Assembly: GCA_019448385.1 (NCBI GenBank)
Contig: JAGTXO010000005.1
Coordinates: 62,001-126,000 of the forward strand
Direction: 5' to 3'
Source of the DNA: Diacronema lutheri
Lineage: Eukaryota; Haptophyta; Pavlovophyceae; Pavlovales; Pavlovaceae
DNA length: 64,000 bases
A program made the translations under genes and the position numbers. A model generated the notes under the pieces. The model was given only the letters and a program-made list of their open reading frames with translations. It made no database searches and was not told where the DNA came from. Shown piece after piece: positions 29,906 through 42,000 of this stretch. How positions within the stretch are numbered: position 1 is the stretch's first letter; each line of letters starts with the position of its first letter.

Positions 29906-30052
29906 GGCCGAGAGAGCTCCAAGGCCCTGCTGACGCTCGGCTCCTGCGCATTCACACGCAGCCCAGCTGAGCTGTGCAAATATCGCGCTCTTGTGACGTC
30001 ATTTCCGTGATGAGTGAACACGCGCGGAATTTTTCGAAGCGGCGTCACCCCG
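29906..30052. other. 147-bp convergent gap, coiled-coil gene / dynein
   Basis: Tail-to-tail 3' regions. Somewhat AT-richer than the surroundings. No canonical AATAAA on either strand. Confidence 0.4.
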
Positions 30053-33000
30053 TCAGTCGGCCTGCATGAGCATGCAGACGCCCGCCAGCACCCACGTGAC
30101 GGCCGGCACGGACGTTGGCAGGAGCGCGGCGAACTGGAACGTGGGTCCGCGCACCTTGGTCGTGTAAACAGGGCAGCTGTACACGCCGCTGGCCGGCTTT
30201 TGGCCGGCACGCGACGTGGCGCCGCGGATGTGAATGACGGGCATGGGTGCGTGCAGCGCCTTCGGCAAGGCGGGCATCACGCAGCCACTGTCCACGTCCC
30301 ACCGAGCGCCCTCGAGGAAGAAGCCGTGGCAGTACGTGCCCTCCTCCGGTTGCTCCATCGCCTGCGGCGAACAGGCGCGGCGCAGCGCGGGCAGCAAGGC
30401 ACGCTCGTGAGCCCAGTGCAAGCGCCGCGTCGCTGCCGCGCGGCTGCATCAGGCAAGGAGGCGGCGCGGGGCGTGGCGTGGCGCGGGCGCCTCCGCACAC
30501 CTGCTCGTGGGTGAAGGCCATGCAGGTTGTAACGATCGTCATCGAGTCGAGCGGCAGCCCCTTTGAGCGCGCCGTCATTTGCAGGCACGCCGTCACGTAG
30601 CCCATCGGGTTGTAGAGGCCTGCGATCCACACACTCGGCTGCGGCCACCGCCCGCGCGGGGTTGGCATGGCGCGGCCACAGAGCTGAGCGGAGGGAGGGC
30701 GCGACGTGCGAGAGTGCAGCGCGCGCTTCTGCGCATGGCGAGGAGAACAGGCTCGGGTGCGAGACAGCGCGCGCGCAGCCGCGCTCACCGGCAGCTTGTT
30801 CGGGTCCTTTGCCCAGTCGAGCAGATGCTTGTCGCGCTGGACCATGTCTGAAAACCAAGGGACCAGGCCCTTCCGGTTGTACGAGCCGGTTGGCCCGGAC
30901 TGGCCGCATGCGGCAAGCCAGCTGGGCGGGACCGTGTTGGCGAAGAGGCACGCGCTGAGCGCGTCCATCGCGTCCGAGACGTTGAGCGCGCCAGTCAAGC
31001 CGAGCTCAAGCTCTGCCAACTGGCTCCGCACCGTGACAAGCAGCGCGTTGAGGCGTTCCACCTCCTGCAGCAAGAAGACGGTGAATGGCGAGCCACGATC
31101 GACCACCTTGGCCTTGATCTCGTTGATTGGCCGCTTGTTCGGCAGCTTGACCGACAGCTCCGTGAGGACCTGCAGCACCTTGCCCTCGCGAGCGGCGGCC
31201 GCCCCGCCGCTCCCGCCGCCCGCGCCGCCGCCCACGCCCGACAGTTCCAGAATGGCGGCAAACGTGTGATCAGCCTGCGCGATCACCTGGCCAAGCTCTG
31301 CATTCGCGTGCAACCCGAAGAGCACGGGCGACTCGCTCGGCATCCGATCGGCCACGTGCGCGCGAGCGTCGTTGAACGTGCCCTGCGCGAACGCCTTGAG
31401 GCCAGGGGCCATGATGAATTCGCCCTTCTGCTCGAGCAGCCTTGGCGTGAGGAGCGCCTCGAGGTACGCGCCGGTGCAGCGCCGGTCCCAGCTGTCAGTT
31501 ACGTGCCCGCCATACCTGCGCACGGCGATGGCGGCGCGGAGAGCGACAGCCGGCAGGACGAGGCGCGGCGCGAGGGTCGCTCGAGGGCATGGCGCTCAGA
31601 AGTGGGCCGCTGCGCGAAATGCAACGTCATCGGCTGTCGAGCGCGCGCGCGCGCGCACATGATGTCGCCTACGATGTAGCGCAGGTCCGACCACGGCACC
31701 GCGTCCTTGGCTTCGAGATAGTTCCCGAGCACGTGTGCGCACACGGCAAAATCTCCCGCCGAGAACGGGTACGCGCGCGAGAAGCCGAGGGAGCCGAAGC
31801 GGCGGCGGCCGAGCACAAGCGCATGGAAGAAGGCGAGCGCGAAGAGGATCGGCTTGAACTGCTCGGGCTTGGCCGAGCCCTCAAAGGCGCGCTCGCCGAT
31901 CGTCGCGAGCGCGACGCGCATGTTCGCCTTGACATCGGTGGGAGGCTCGTTCGCCACCTTGATGGCGGACTGCAGGATCGACTGCTCGACCGGACACGGC
32001 GCGCAGAAACGTGCGCAGGATGGCGCCGTAAGACCGGCGCGGCGCGGCGTAGCCCACCATGGCGTCGCCCACCATGGCGTCGCCCACCATGGCGTAGCCC
32101 ACCATGGCGTAGCCCACCATGGCGTAGCCCACCATGGCGTAGCCCACCATGGCGTAGCGATAGCGCAACATGGCGTAGCCCACCATGGCGTAGCCCACCA
32201 TGGCGTAGCCCACCATGGCGTAGCGCAACATGGCGTAGCCCACCATGGCGTAGCCCACCATGGCGTAGCGCAACATGGCGTAGCCCACCATGGCGTAGCC
32301 CACCATGGCGTAGCGCAACATGGCCGCGGCGCGGCGCGGCGCGACGCGGCGCGGCGCGGCGCGGCGCGCGGCGTGGCGCGCGTGCGGCGCACCTCGGGGA
32401 TCGTGCGGAGCGACGCGTCGTGCGGCGGCTCTGCCGAGAGGAAGCAGCGGAAATCCGAGTGGCCATCCTCTGCGCACGCTTCGAGCAGCTTTTCGAGCTT
32501 TGGCAGCCATGCTTGCATAAGGTGCACGTTTTGCAAAAAGACCCATCCGCCCGCCTCGGCGAATCGCGCGAGCGCCGCCTCGGCGTGCGCCTCCTGCCCC
32601 TGCCCCATCGAGATGGACACGTACCGGCCGTTCTCGGCGGTGAACCCGACCTCGTGCCCGAGCGCTTCGATCTCCGCGCCGGGGTCCGCGCCCGGGAAGA
32701 GGATGAAGAGCAGTGGAGTCGACGAGGTCGAATCGCCAAAGCTGTCCAGAAGCGCGTGCGGCTCCTCGTTGACGAAGCGCTCGCCGAGTCGCGCCGAGAT
32801 GAGCGCGCGGAGGCCGGCGATCACGCGGTCGGGCCGGAGCGCCTTGACGAGCAGCAGGTGCTGCATGCGCGTCAGCTTGGCCCACTCTTGCGGCGCGTCG
32901 CGCTCCTCGGGCTGCGATGACGCGATCCAGTCGCGCCAGAGGGGTCCCGACGTGTCCAGGTCGTCGGGCAGCGAGCGGAACTGCTCGAGCTCGCGCAGCG

Positions 33001-36000
33001 CGAGCACGGCGCCCCACTGCGCCTCGGTCAGCTGCTCGGGCACCTTGGCCTCGAGCGAGTTGGCCGCAGGCGCCGACCTCCGCTGCGCGACGAGAAGTTC
33101 GTACTCCGCTTCGACGAGCTCGCCCTCAGCGCGCATCACCTTGAGCAGAAGCTGCGTCGCGACGATGAGCTTGTGCGACTCGAAGAGCCCGCGACGCGCG
33201 TACCTGCCGACGCGCGAAAGCGGCGGAGGCGCACGGCGCGCGCGCGGCGCGTGCGCGGCCCTCAGCGCGCGGAGAGGTGGCGCGGCGCGCACGCGCGGCG
33301 CGGGCGCGACGCGAGTGGTGGGCCAGGGCCGAGAGGGCGCGCACGCAAAGACTCCGTATGTGATCGACGCAATGAGCGAGGCGACGCGCTCCTCGAGCTG
33401 CTCGGCGTTCATCGACGTGGCGACGGTCTTGCGCGTGTCGACCTTGTCCCACGCCGTCGCGGCTCGGCGTGGCTTCTCCTTGAGGTTTGGCATGATCTGC
33501 TTGAGAAGCGACGACTCGCTCAGCTTGAACTTGCGCTTCTGGCCGGTGACCGCACGCTCGTACACCGCGATGAACGCGTTGAGCGAGTGGTGGAAGAAGG
33601 AGTGCAGCATCGGCAGCTCGGAGAGCAGGGAGAAGACGAGCGCGCCGCGCGCCGCGACGCGCCGGTACGTGTCGCGCGCCTGGTTGATGGTGAGCTCGGT
33701 GTGCTCGGAGATGACGACCTTCTCGGCGACCGACGTCGCGACGCGCTTGGACGCCTCGAGGTTCTCGATCAGCGTCACGTTCTCGAGGATGTCACCCTCG
33801 GCGGTCGCAAGCTGCGCGAGGATCGACTCCTCGAGGGCCTTGATCTTGAGGCGGTAGCCGTTCTGCTCGTGGATGAGGACGAGCCTCTGCTCCTCGAGGT
33901 CGGGCCGCTCCTTCGAGACGGTCAGCGCGAGGAGTTGGTCCTCGAGGCCCGCCTCCGTCACCATGAAGTTGACGATCGTCGTCTCGGCGTGCACTTCGGG
34001 CGGGTAGTGCGGATTGGTAAGCCTCGTCTGTAGGAAGAGGCGGAAGGTGGGCTCGAGGTCGACCTCCTTGTCGCCAAGCTTGATGAAGCTCGCCGTGCCC
34101 CGCCGGAGCGTGCGCCGCGCGAGCAGCGGCGCGAGCGCCGCGTCGACGGCCTCGCCGACAGCCTCGACGACGAGGGGCTTGCCGCTCGCCATCGCGCGCC
34201 CGACGGCGCGAAGCATCTCCTTGGAGTCGTGGCGGACGGTGGTCACGCCATTCTTCTCCTCACGCCGCTTGATCCACGTGATACCCTGCAGCTGCGGGTC
34301 GATCATGAGTGGCCAGCGCGCCGAGTTGACCACGATCGCGCCGTTCTCGACCGAGGCGCGGTCGGTCGGGAGGTTGTCGCTCGACCACTGCATCACCTCG
34401 GCGTCGGTGGTCAGCACCGAGAGCGGGTCGGCGGAGTCGCTCATCTGCACCTCGCGCTTGGGCGCCTGCAGGTAGGGCAAGAACGTGCCGCCGACGAGCA
34501 TCTGCCGGAAGCGCTTGTTGAAGCAGCCGGCGTACGAGACGAACGCGGCGGCCAGGAGCGCGTCGCCGACGAGCTTCTCGTAATCGTCGTTGAGCGAGAT
34601 GATCGCGCCGCGCCAGCGCTCGCCCTCCGAGCCGAGCGAGGCCATGAGCCGCTGCGCGAACGTCAGCTTGCGCGCGCACAGCTCGCCTTCGGCGATGACC
34701 GCGTCCTTCTCCGAGAGCGCGGCCTCGTACGCGATGGTGAGCTCGCGCACTTGCGACTCGGCACGGGCCGACTTTGCGAGCGCGCGCTCCTTGGCCTCGA
34801 TGGCGCTGGCGAGTTCGGCCTCGGCGCGCTGCGCGGCCTGGCGCACCGGCTCGGCGTTCTCGTTGAGGTCGTAGTACTCGGTGATGTTGAGCACCCACTC
34901 GCACAGCCCTGCCGCCACGGCCGACTTTGCGCGCATCGCGTCGACGTTGAACCACTCCTTCTCGAGCAGCGGGCGGATGTTTTTAAAGTTCTGCTTGGGC
35001 ACGCCGCCGGCGTCGATACGCTCGCGGAACGCGCCGAGATCGGCCATGAACTGGTTCAGGTCCTTCATCAGCACCGCCGCCGCCTTCCACGACGTGTCGG
35101 GCTTGCGCGAGCCGTCGGCCAACATGTGGATCACGGCGGCGGTGATGTCCTCGATGCCGGCCGGCGGCTTTGGCAGCGAGCGCAGCTCGCCCAGCTCCTT
35201 GCGGTTGAGCGCCTCGAGCGCGCCGGCGGCCTTAAGCAGCGCCGGCTGCGCCGCCTCAAGTTCCGCGTCGATCTTGCGCTTCATCTGCGCGACGGCCACC
35301 TCCTTCTCGGCCGCCTGCTCGGCGACCGCCGCGGCCGCACGGCTCTCCACGGCCGCGCGCTCCTTCTGCTCGGCCATCTGCGGCACGAGCGCGTCGCACT
35401 GCGCGCGCTTCTCCTCGACCTCGTGCTGCTTGGACTGAAGCTGCGCCTCGAGGCCGAGCACCGACTCGGCCGTCGCCTGCAGCTTGTGCACGCCGGACTG
35501 GCAGCGCCGGATTTGATCGTCCATTTGCTGGCGGCGTTTGGCGAGCATCGCCGTGAAGAGCTGGATGAGCTCGAGAAAAGAGCGCGGCGTCGTCCAATTG
35601 TACCGCCGCTCCTGCGCGAGGTACCGCGCCGAGAGCGCGTTCACCGCGATGAACGAGAAGGGCATGAAGTTGGTCACCGACGCGCGCGTCGCGTCCGAGC
35701 CGAGGTCGACCTTTGCGAGGAAGTGCTTCGAGACGGAGAGCAGCGCCTCCTCGGGCCACGGCTGGAACCAGTCGATCGTCACGCAGTTGATGAGCGCGGG
35801 GAAGCGACGCGTGCGCGTCGACATCGCGTCGCCGACCGGCGAGAAGGAGAGCGCGACGTGCAGGTTGTCGCGCACCCGCGACAGGAAGTGCGCCCAGCAC
35901 TCCGCCTTGCCGTCGGCGCGGCCGGTGCGCTTGAGAATTGGGCGCACCTGGCCGACGATCTCGTCGACGTCTTCGGGCGGGAACAGCCCGGGGATCTCGC

Positions 36001-39000
36001 CGGCCGAGAGCAGGTCGTTGATGTACACGAGGAAGCGCTCGTCGACAATCTGCTGGTCGGTGAGCGCGAACAGCACGGCATCGCCCTTCACACCGCACCG
36101 GCGGAACATGAGCTGCAGGTCGTGCTTGAGCTCGTTGGCGCCATACGTGGCGGAGATGGCGAGCTGCACGACCGCGCAGCCCGACGCGAAGGCGGCGAGC
36201 CGCATGAGTGATTGCTTGCCCGAGCCGCCGACGCCGACGAGCAGCGCGTGCCCACCGGGCGCCTCGATGATGCGCGAGATGCGGCAGACGTGCCGCATCG
36301 CGTCGTCGAAGAGGACGAGGTCCATCCGCGCGTTGGTCTCGTTATACTCGTCGAGCGACGCCTCAAGCATCTTCGACAGCGCCGCGAACGACTCGACCTT
36401 CGCGTAGCGCGACTCGCCGACGCTGCGCGCAAAGTGCGCAAAGACGAGCGGCTCGGCAAACGCGAGCGTCGGCGAGAATTCCTTAAAGTGGCGACGCTGC
36501 TGCTCGAGCGCGATGTCCTTGTACCGCTTGAGGTCGGCCGCATCGACGAGTCGGTCGCCGTACACGCGCTCGCTCTCGTGCAGCCACAGCTGCACCAGCG
36601 CGAGCGGGTCGGCGATCTCGTCGCCGCGCGCCATCAGCATGCCCTTGACGACCGCCGAGACGTGCCGGAGGTTGAACTCGTAGTGCGGCGTGCGCGCGCT
36701 CTTGCGGAAGGTGGACGCGACGCGCTTGTGCAGCTGCAGCGCCGCCTGCACCACCTTCTTGGCCACCTCGAGCACGTGCGGCGCCGTCGCCGTCACGTGC
36801 GCGAGCATGAAGGTGGAGAAGATGGTCGTCAGCGACTCGGCTGACGGGAAGCCGACCGTGAACGTCGCGAAGAGGCGCTGCAGCCGCGGGTTGACGACGC
36901 ACGAGCCGGCGGTCGGGTTCATCGCCGCGAGGTACTGCGTGTTGAGGAAGTTCCGCGGCACCAGCTTACTCACGTCGTAGACGTGCCCGTAGCCGATGAG
37001 CTGCCGCATGAGCGAGATGTTGGACGCCGTGTTGTACTTGTCGAGCGCGGCGAGGTTGAGGTCGTCGACAAAGTAGACGAGGTTTGCCGAGCCGGGCGGG
37101 CCGTAGTTTCGGCCCGACTTCTTCTCGAGCGGCGCCTCGAGGATCCGCTGGAAGAGCGCCGCGTTGGTGAAGTAGTTCACGTTGACCGTCGTCGTCATGT
37201 ACGAATCGTCGAGCGAGCGGAGGAGGCCGTTGATAATGGCCGTCTTGCCACAGCCCGCGCTACCGACGAGCATCGCCGGGTGGCGCTTCTCGACGAGCTG
37301 CGAGAGCCAGAACGTGACGGCGACCGACTCGGTCGTCGGCACCGTCACGGCGGACGCGGAGATGGAGCCGGCGTCGACGCTCAACTGCGGCACGACGTCC
37401 GACCACTCGCGCCACTCGGCCTTGTCGCGCGCGACGAAGAAGTCGAAGACCTCGCCGCGCGGCGGGAACTTGACCTCCTTCCACGTGTCCTTCCACCATT
37501 TTGAAAAGAGCCGGCGGTAATCGAGCCCGCCCGCGGACGAGAGCGTGCCGCCAAAGGCCCACACGGCGGCGAAGACGAAGCGCATCTCGAGCTTCGCGGC
37601 CGCGCCGCTCGGGTCCGAATCGGCGCCATCGAGCACGCCATCGAGCATGTGGCAGAGTGACTGGACGAGCGCAAAGTCGAGGACGGGCAGCGGGTGCCGG
37701 AAGTTGAGCCGCAGCTCGGCAAGCGTCGGCCGGCAGTACGACTCGAAGAGCGCGAGCAGCTGCTCGGCGCGCGCCTCGGCGCTGTCGCGCTGCACGCGGC
37801 CCGTCGCAATCTCGTCGCGCTTGCGCTTCTCCACCCATGAGCCGACGAAGCTGGCCCACTGGTAGGCCTCAGAAATGTACAGGATGCCCGCGCGCGTCAC
37901 CGTCGCGGGCGTCGCGTAGTCAAGATCGCGGATCTCAAAGATGAGGCGCATGTTTGGTTTGAGGCGGATGCGCTCGTTGGACGCGAGCGTGAGCAGCTTG
38001 TTGTCGTCCATCACCGAGTTCATGTTCTCGATCCAGTTGGCGTCGAGGTCGCCGTCGAGGATGATCCACTTGGGGTCGCTGTCCTCCGCCTCCGCCATCT
38101 CGCGCATCGTCTTCGAGAGCAGCCCGTCCTTCCACTCGCGCGTAGCCATGTTGACGTAGCCGTACAGCTCGACCGTCGTGACGGCCTTCGGGTTGATGTC
38201 CGTGTACGTTGTCTCGCCGCGCTTGCCGCCGCGCGTCCATGCCTTGGCGAGCGTCTCCCACGCGGCGGTCTTGTTGCACCCGGACGACGCAAGGCAGAAG
38301 ACGCTGTGCCGCGTGTCGAGCAGGTCCTGCAGGTCGACAACGTTTTGGATGAACGTCTCGGTCGGCTGGAGCCCCCGCTCGGACATCACGGCGCGCACGA
38401 CCTCCTCGAAGGCGCGGTCGCGCTTGCGCGGCATCGAGTCGTAGACGTCGCGGAAGAGGTCGCGCAGCAGGCCAAGGAAGATCACGACGTCGTCGTCGAC
38501 GATCTTGGGCAGGTTGAAGTCGCGCAGCGCGCGCATGAGCAGGCCGACCTCCGTCTGCGTCGGCTCGGCGCGCTTGAACGAGCCGGCGACGACGAGCACC
38601 GACTTGACGGCGCGCAGGCCCCAGTCGTAGTGGCGCTGCTTGGAGAGGAGATCCAGCAGCAGCCGGTACAGCGTGAAGAACTTGCTCGCAAGCGCCGTCG
38701 CATCCGTGTACCCCTCCGCCATGAGGAAGTTCTCGATGATCACCTGCATGTCGGCGACCATCACCGTCACGGGGCGGAAGAGCACCTTGAGCGACTCGGG
38801 CAGCTCGGTGCGGCCGAGGTAGCCCGGGTTCATCGTGATGAACGCCATGCAGCCGTACGGCGAGAGCGAGTAGCGCACGCCGTCCATCGCGTACGCGTCC
38901 GCGCGCGCGCGCAGCGCGTCGAGGACCGCCTTGTACTGCAGCGAGCAGACGGAGAGCACCTCGGCGAGGAGCCGGTTGAACTCGTCGAAGCAGCCCCACG

Positions 39001-42000
39001 CGCCCGCGCTCGCAAGGCCCTTGAAGATGTCGCCCATCGTGCGGTGGTCCATCTCGGGCCCGCAGTTGACAACGTAGATCGCCTTGCCGAGCTGCGCGGC
39101 GAGGTCCTTGGTCGTCTCCGTCTTGCCCGTGCCCGCCGGGCCGGCGGGCGCGCAGCCGAGGACGAGGTGGCACGCCTGCGTCGCGGTGATGTATACGCGG
39201 TCGGTGAGCGGCGTGATGACGAGGCGCTGCGCGTTGCCCAGGTACTCGAACGAGTAGCGGAACTCCGCGTCGCACAGCAGCACCCATACGTCCTCGTCGA
39301 CGTCGGCCGTCGGCGCGCGCGCCGCACGGCGCATCTTGGTTCTCAGCTGCGCGGCCCACGCAAAATCGGTGGACGAGCGCACGCCGTCGGCAAGCAACTT
39401 GGCGTTGACGTCGCGCGAGTGCGTCTCGAGCGTGATCAGCGACATCACCTTGCGCCGGTCGTTGGAGCCGAGCTCGCGCTGCACGAGCGCGATGAGCTCG
39501 GCGAGCTCCGCGCGCTGCTGTCCGCAGTACTCCGCGAGCGCGGCGGACAAGCCCGCCGCGACGCGGTTGATCGAATCCTCAGTGCGCGCGGTCCACGTGA
39601 GCTGCGTGGTGAGCAGCACGACCTGCGCGATGTGGTTGAAGAGCCACTCGTTGCGCCGCCGCTGCTGCAGGTCGTCGTGCGCGCGCAGCAGCTGCACGCG
39701 CAGCTCGGCGCGCGTCGCGTCGATGAGGGCCGCGAGGTACGCCTCGACCTTGCCCCCGAGCTTGGGCCGCTGGCCGTCGGCGTGCGCAAAGGTGAGGACC
39801 TCGCCCTCGGCCGACGTGAGCGAGATCACGTCGGCTGATGTCGCGACGGCCGTCACGTCGATCGGCCCGGTCTCGCCGCCGCCCGGCGCGAACGCGTCGA
39901 CCTGCACGGAGCGCACGGCGTGCATGAGAGCGGCGATGTGCTGCACGACGCGCGCGGGCTGGTTGCCGCGCGAGAGCATTTCGATGAGCATCGACGTGGA
40001 CACGAAGTAGAAGCGCGGAAATAGCCGGCGCTTCGCCTCGAGGAAGTCGACGAGCGACTTCTCGCAGCGCTCGAGGCCGGCTGAGCCGCGCTCGAGCGCC
40101 TCGCGCACGCCGTCCGCCGCGCACGCGCTCGCCACGTTGGGCGCGCCGCCGAGCGCCTCGAGCTGCGCGCGGAACTGCTTGTCGATGCCGACGAACTGCT
40201 CCGCGTCGGCGGGCAGCTCGCGGATCACCTCGTCCGAGCCGATGAAGAGCGTCTGCAGGTAGGCCCATTTGCGCTGCATGCCCGACAGGAGGGCGTACAC
40301 GCCGGCGATCGCGCCGAGCTTGGCGTGCCACTCGCGCACCTGCGGCTCGAAGGTGGCCAGGTACTTGGACGCGAGCATGCCTTGCACGAGCAGCTGGTTC
40401 TCCTCGAGGCACTCAAAGTCCTCGTCGCGCATGTGCAGGAACGAGACGCCCGTCGGCTCGTGCACCTCGGCTTCAAACTGGACGGACTGCCAGACCGCGT
40501 CGAGCTTGAGCAGGTCAGCCTCGGTCTTGTCCTCCTTGAGCGCGCGGTCGATGACGTGGCCGACGTCGTCGATGTACTCGTGCAACCGCAGCTGCAGCAG
40601 GTCGGCAAGGCGGAACGCGTCCGTGATCTGCAGCTGCACGCCCGTGATCTCCGCGAGCTGCGCCCAGTGCCGCTCGCGCATGCACGGCGACCGCAAGTCG
40701 GCGACGCACGGCAGCGTGACGAGCAGCTGCTTGATGAGCGCCTCGATGTCGGCGTACGCGCCGAATGCGCGCGCGCGCGCGTCCTGCGCGCGCAGCGCCT
40801 TGAGGAAGAGCTTGGCCTCCGATTCGATGGGCCCAATGTCCACCTCAGACCAGCGTGTTTCCCGCCATTCCTCGATCGTCGCGCGCACATACTGCGCAAA
40901 GTCCCAGAGCCGCTTGATCGCGACGAGGTCGGCGCGGCAGCCGACGGCAATGGCCTGAACGTCCGTCATCGCCTCGCCGAGCTCGAAGACGGCCGCGATG
41001 TCCGCCATCTCCGCGACCTTGGCCTCAAGCTCGGAGAGCGACGCGTGCATGCCGTCAATCTGCACGTATACCTCCGTCGGGCCGAGGCCCGGGACGAAGA
41101 CGGGCTTTGCGAGAAAGGAGGCGCGGTACTCGTCGGCGACGCTCTTGAGCTCCGAGATCTCCGCCAGGATCCGCGCGCCCTCCGCGTCCTGCATCGGCTT
41201 GAGCGCCTTCCGCACAGCGGGCGCCTGGTGCTTCACCTCGCGCCAGTCCGCGTCCAGTCGCAGCAGCTCCGTGGCGGGCGCCGAGCCGTTGGGCAGGTCG
41301 AGGAAGCCGATCGCGTCGCGCAGCTGGTCGAGCGCGTGCTCGAGCGCTTCGCCCTCCGTGCGCACGCTCAGCAGCCGCGCCATCACCGCGCGCAGCGCAG
41401 CGAAGTCGTCGGGTGCGACCGGCTGCGCGAGCACCGACGTAAAGTCGCGCACGAGCCGGGCGAGTTCGCCGACCTTGGCGTCGACCTCGGCGGCCAGCGC
41501 GCCGTCGTAGAGCTTGGTGCGCGAGTCGGACGCCGCGCTGAGCAGCGCGCGGATGTCGAGCGTCGAGACCGCCTCGAACGCGGACGTGAGCGCGCTGGCG
41601 CGCATCGAGATTGCCGTTGGGCCGACGATGAGCACAACACGGCCAATTGTCAGCAGCTGGTCGAGCTCCGCAGCGTACACGCAGCGCCACACCCACGCGT
41701 CGGCGTCGGGCTCGCGGCACAGCTCGTACAGGTCGTCATACGCGTACCCCTCCGACGACTCGCCGCCATAGATCCACACCTTGGGCTCCGCGCCGCCCAG
41801 GCCGCCGACCCACGCGGCGAAATGGCGACGCGAGGACGGAGCCTCGCCCGACAGCGCGCCGCCGACGCCCAGCGCGGCAAAGTTGGCGAGCACGTGCGGC
41901 GCGGAGAGCGCGAGCGCAAACTCGGCGGAGAGGCCGAGCCGGCGACACGCAGCCGACATCTCCCGCTGCCGCTTTTGAAAATCGGCGACGATCACAGGCA

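Noticed and set aside
31499-33345. Unspliced 4245-codon dynein frame including ATPWW repeats
   Set aside because: The inserted segments interrupt strongly conserved dynein motifs and are bounded by GTGCGC and CAG with matching phases.
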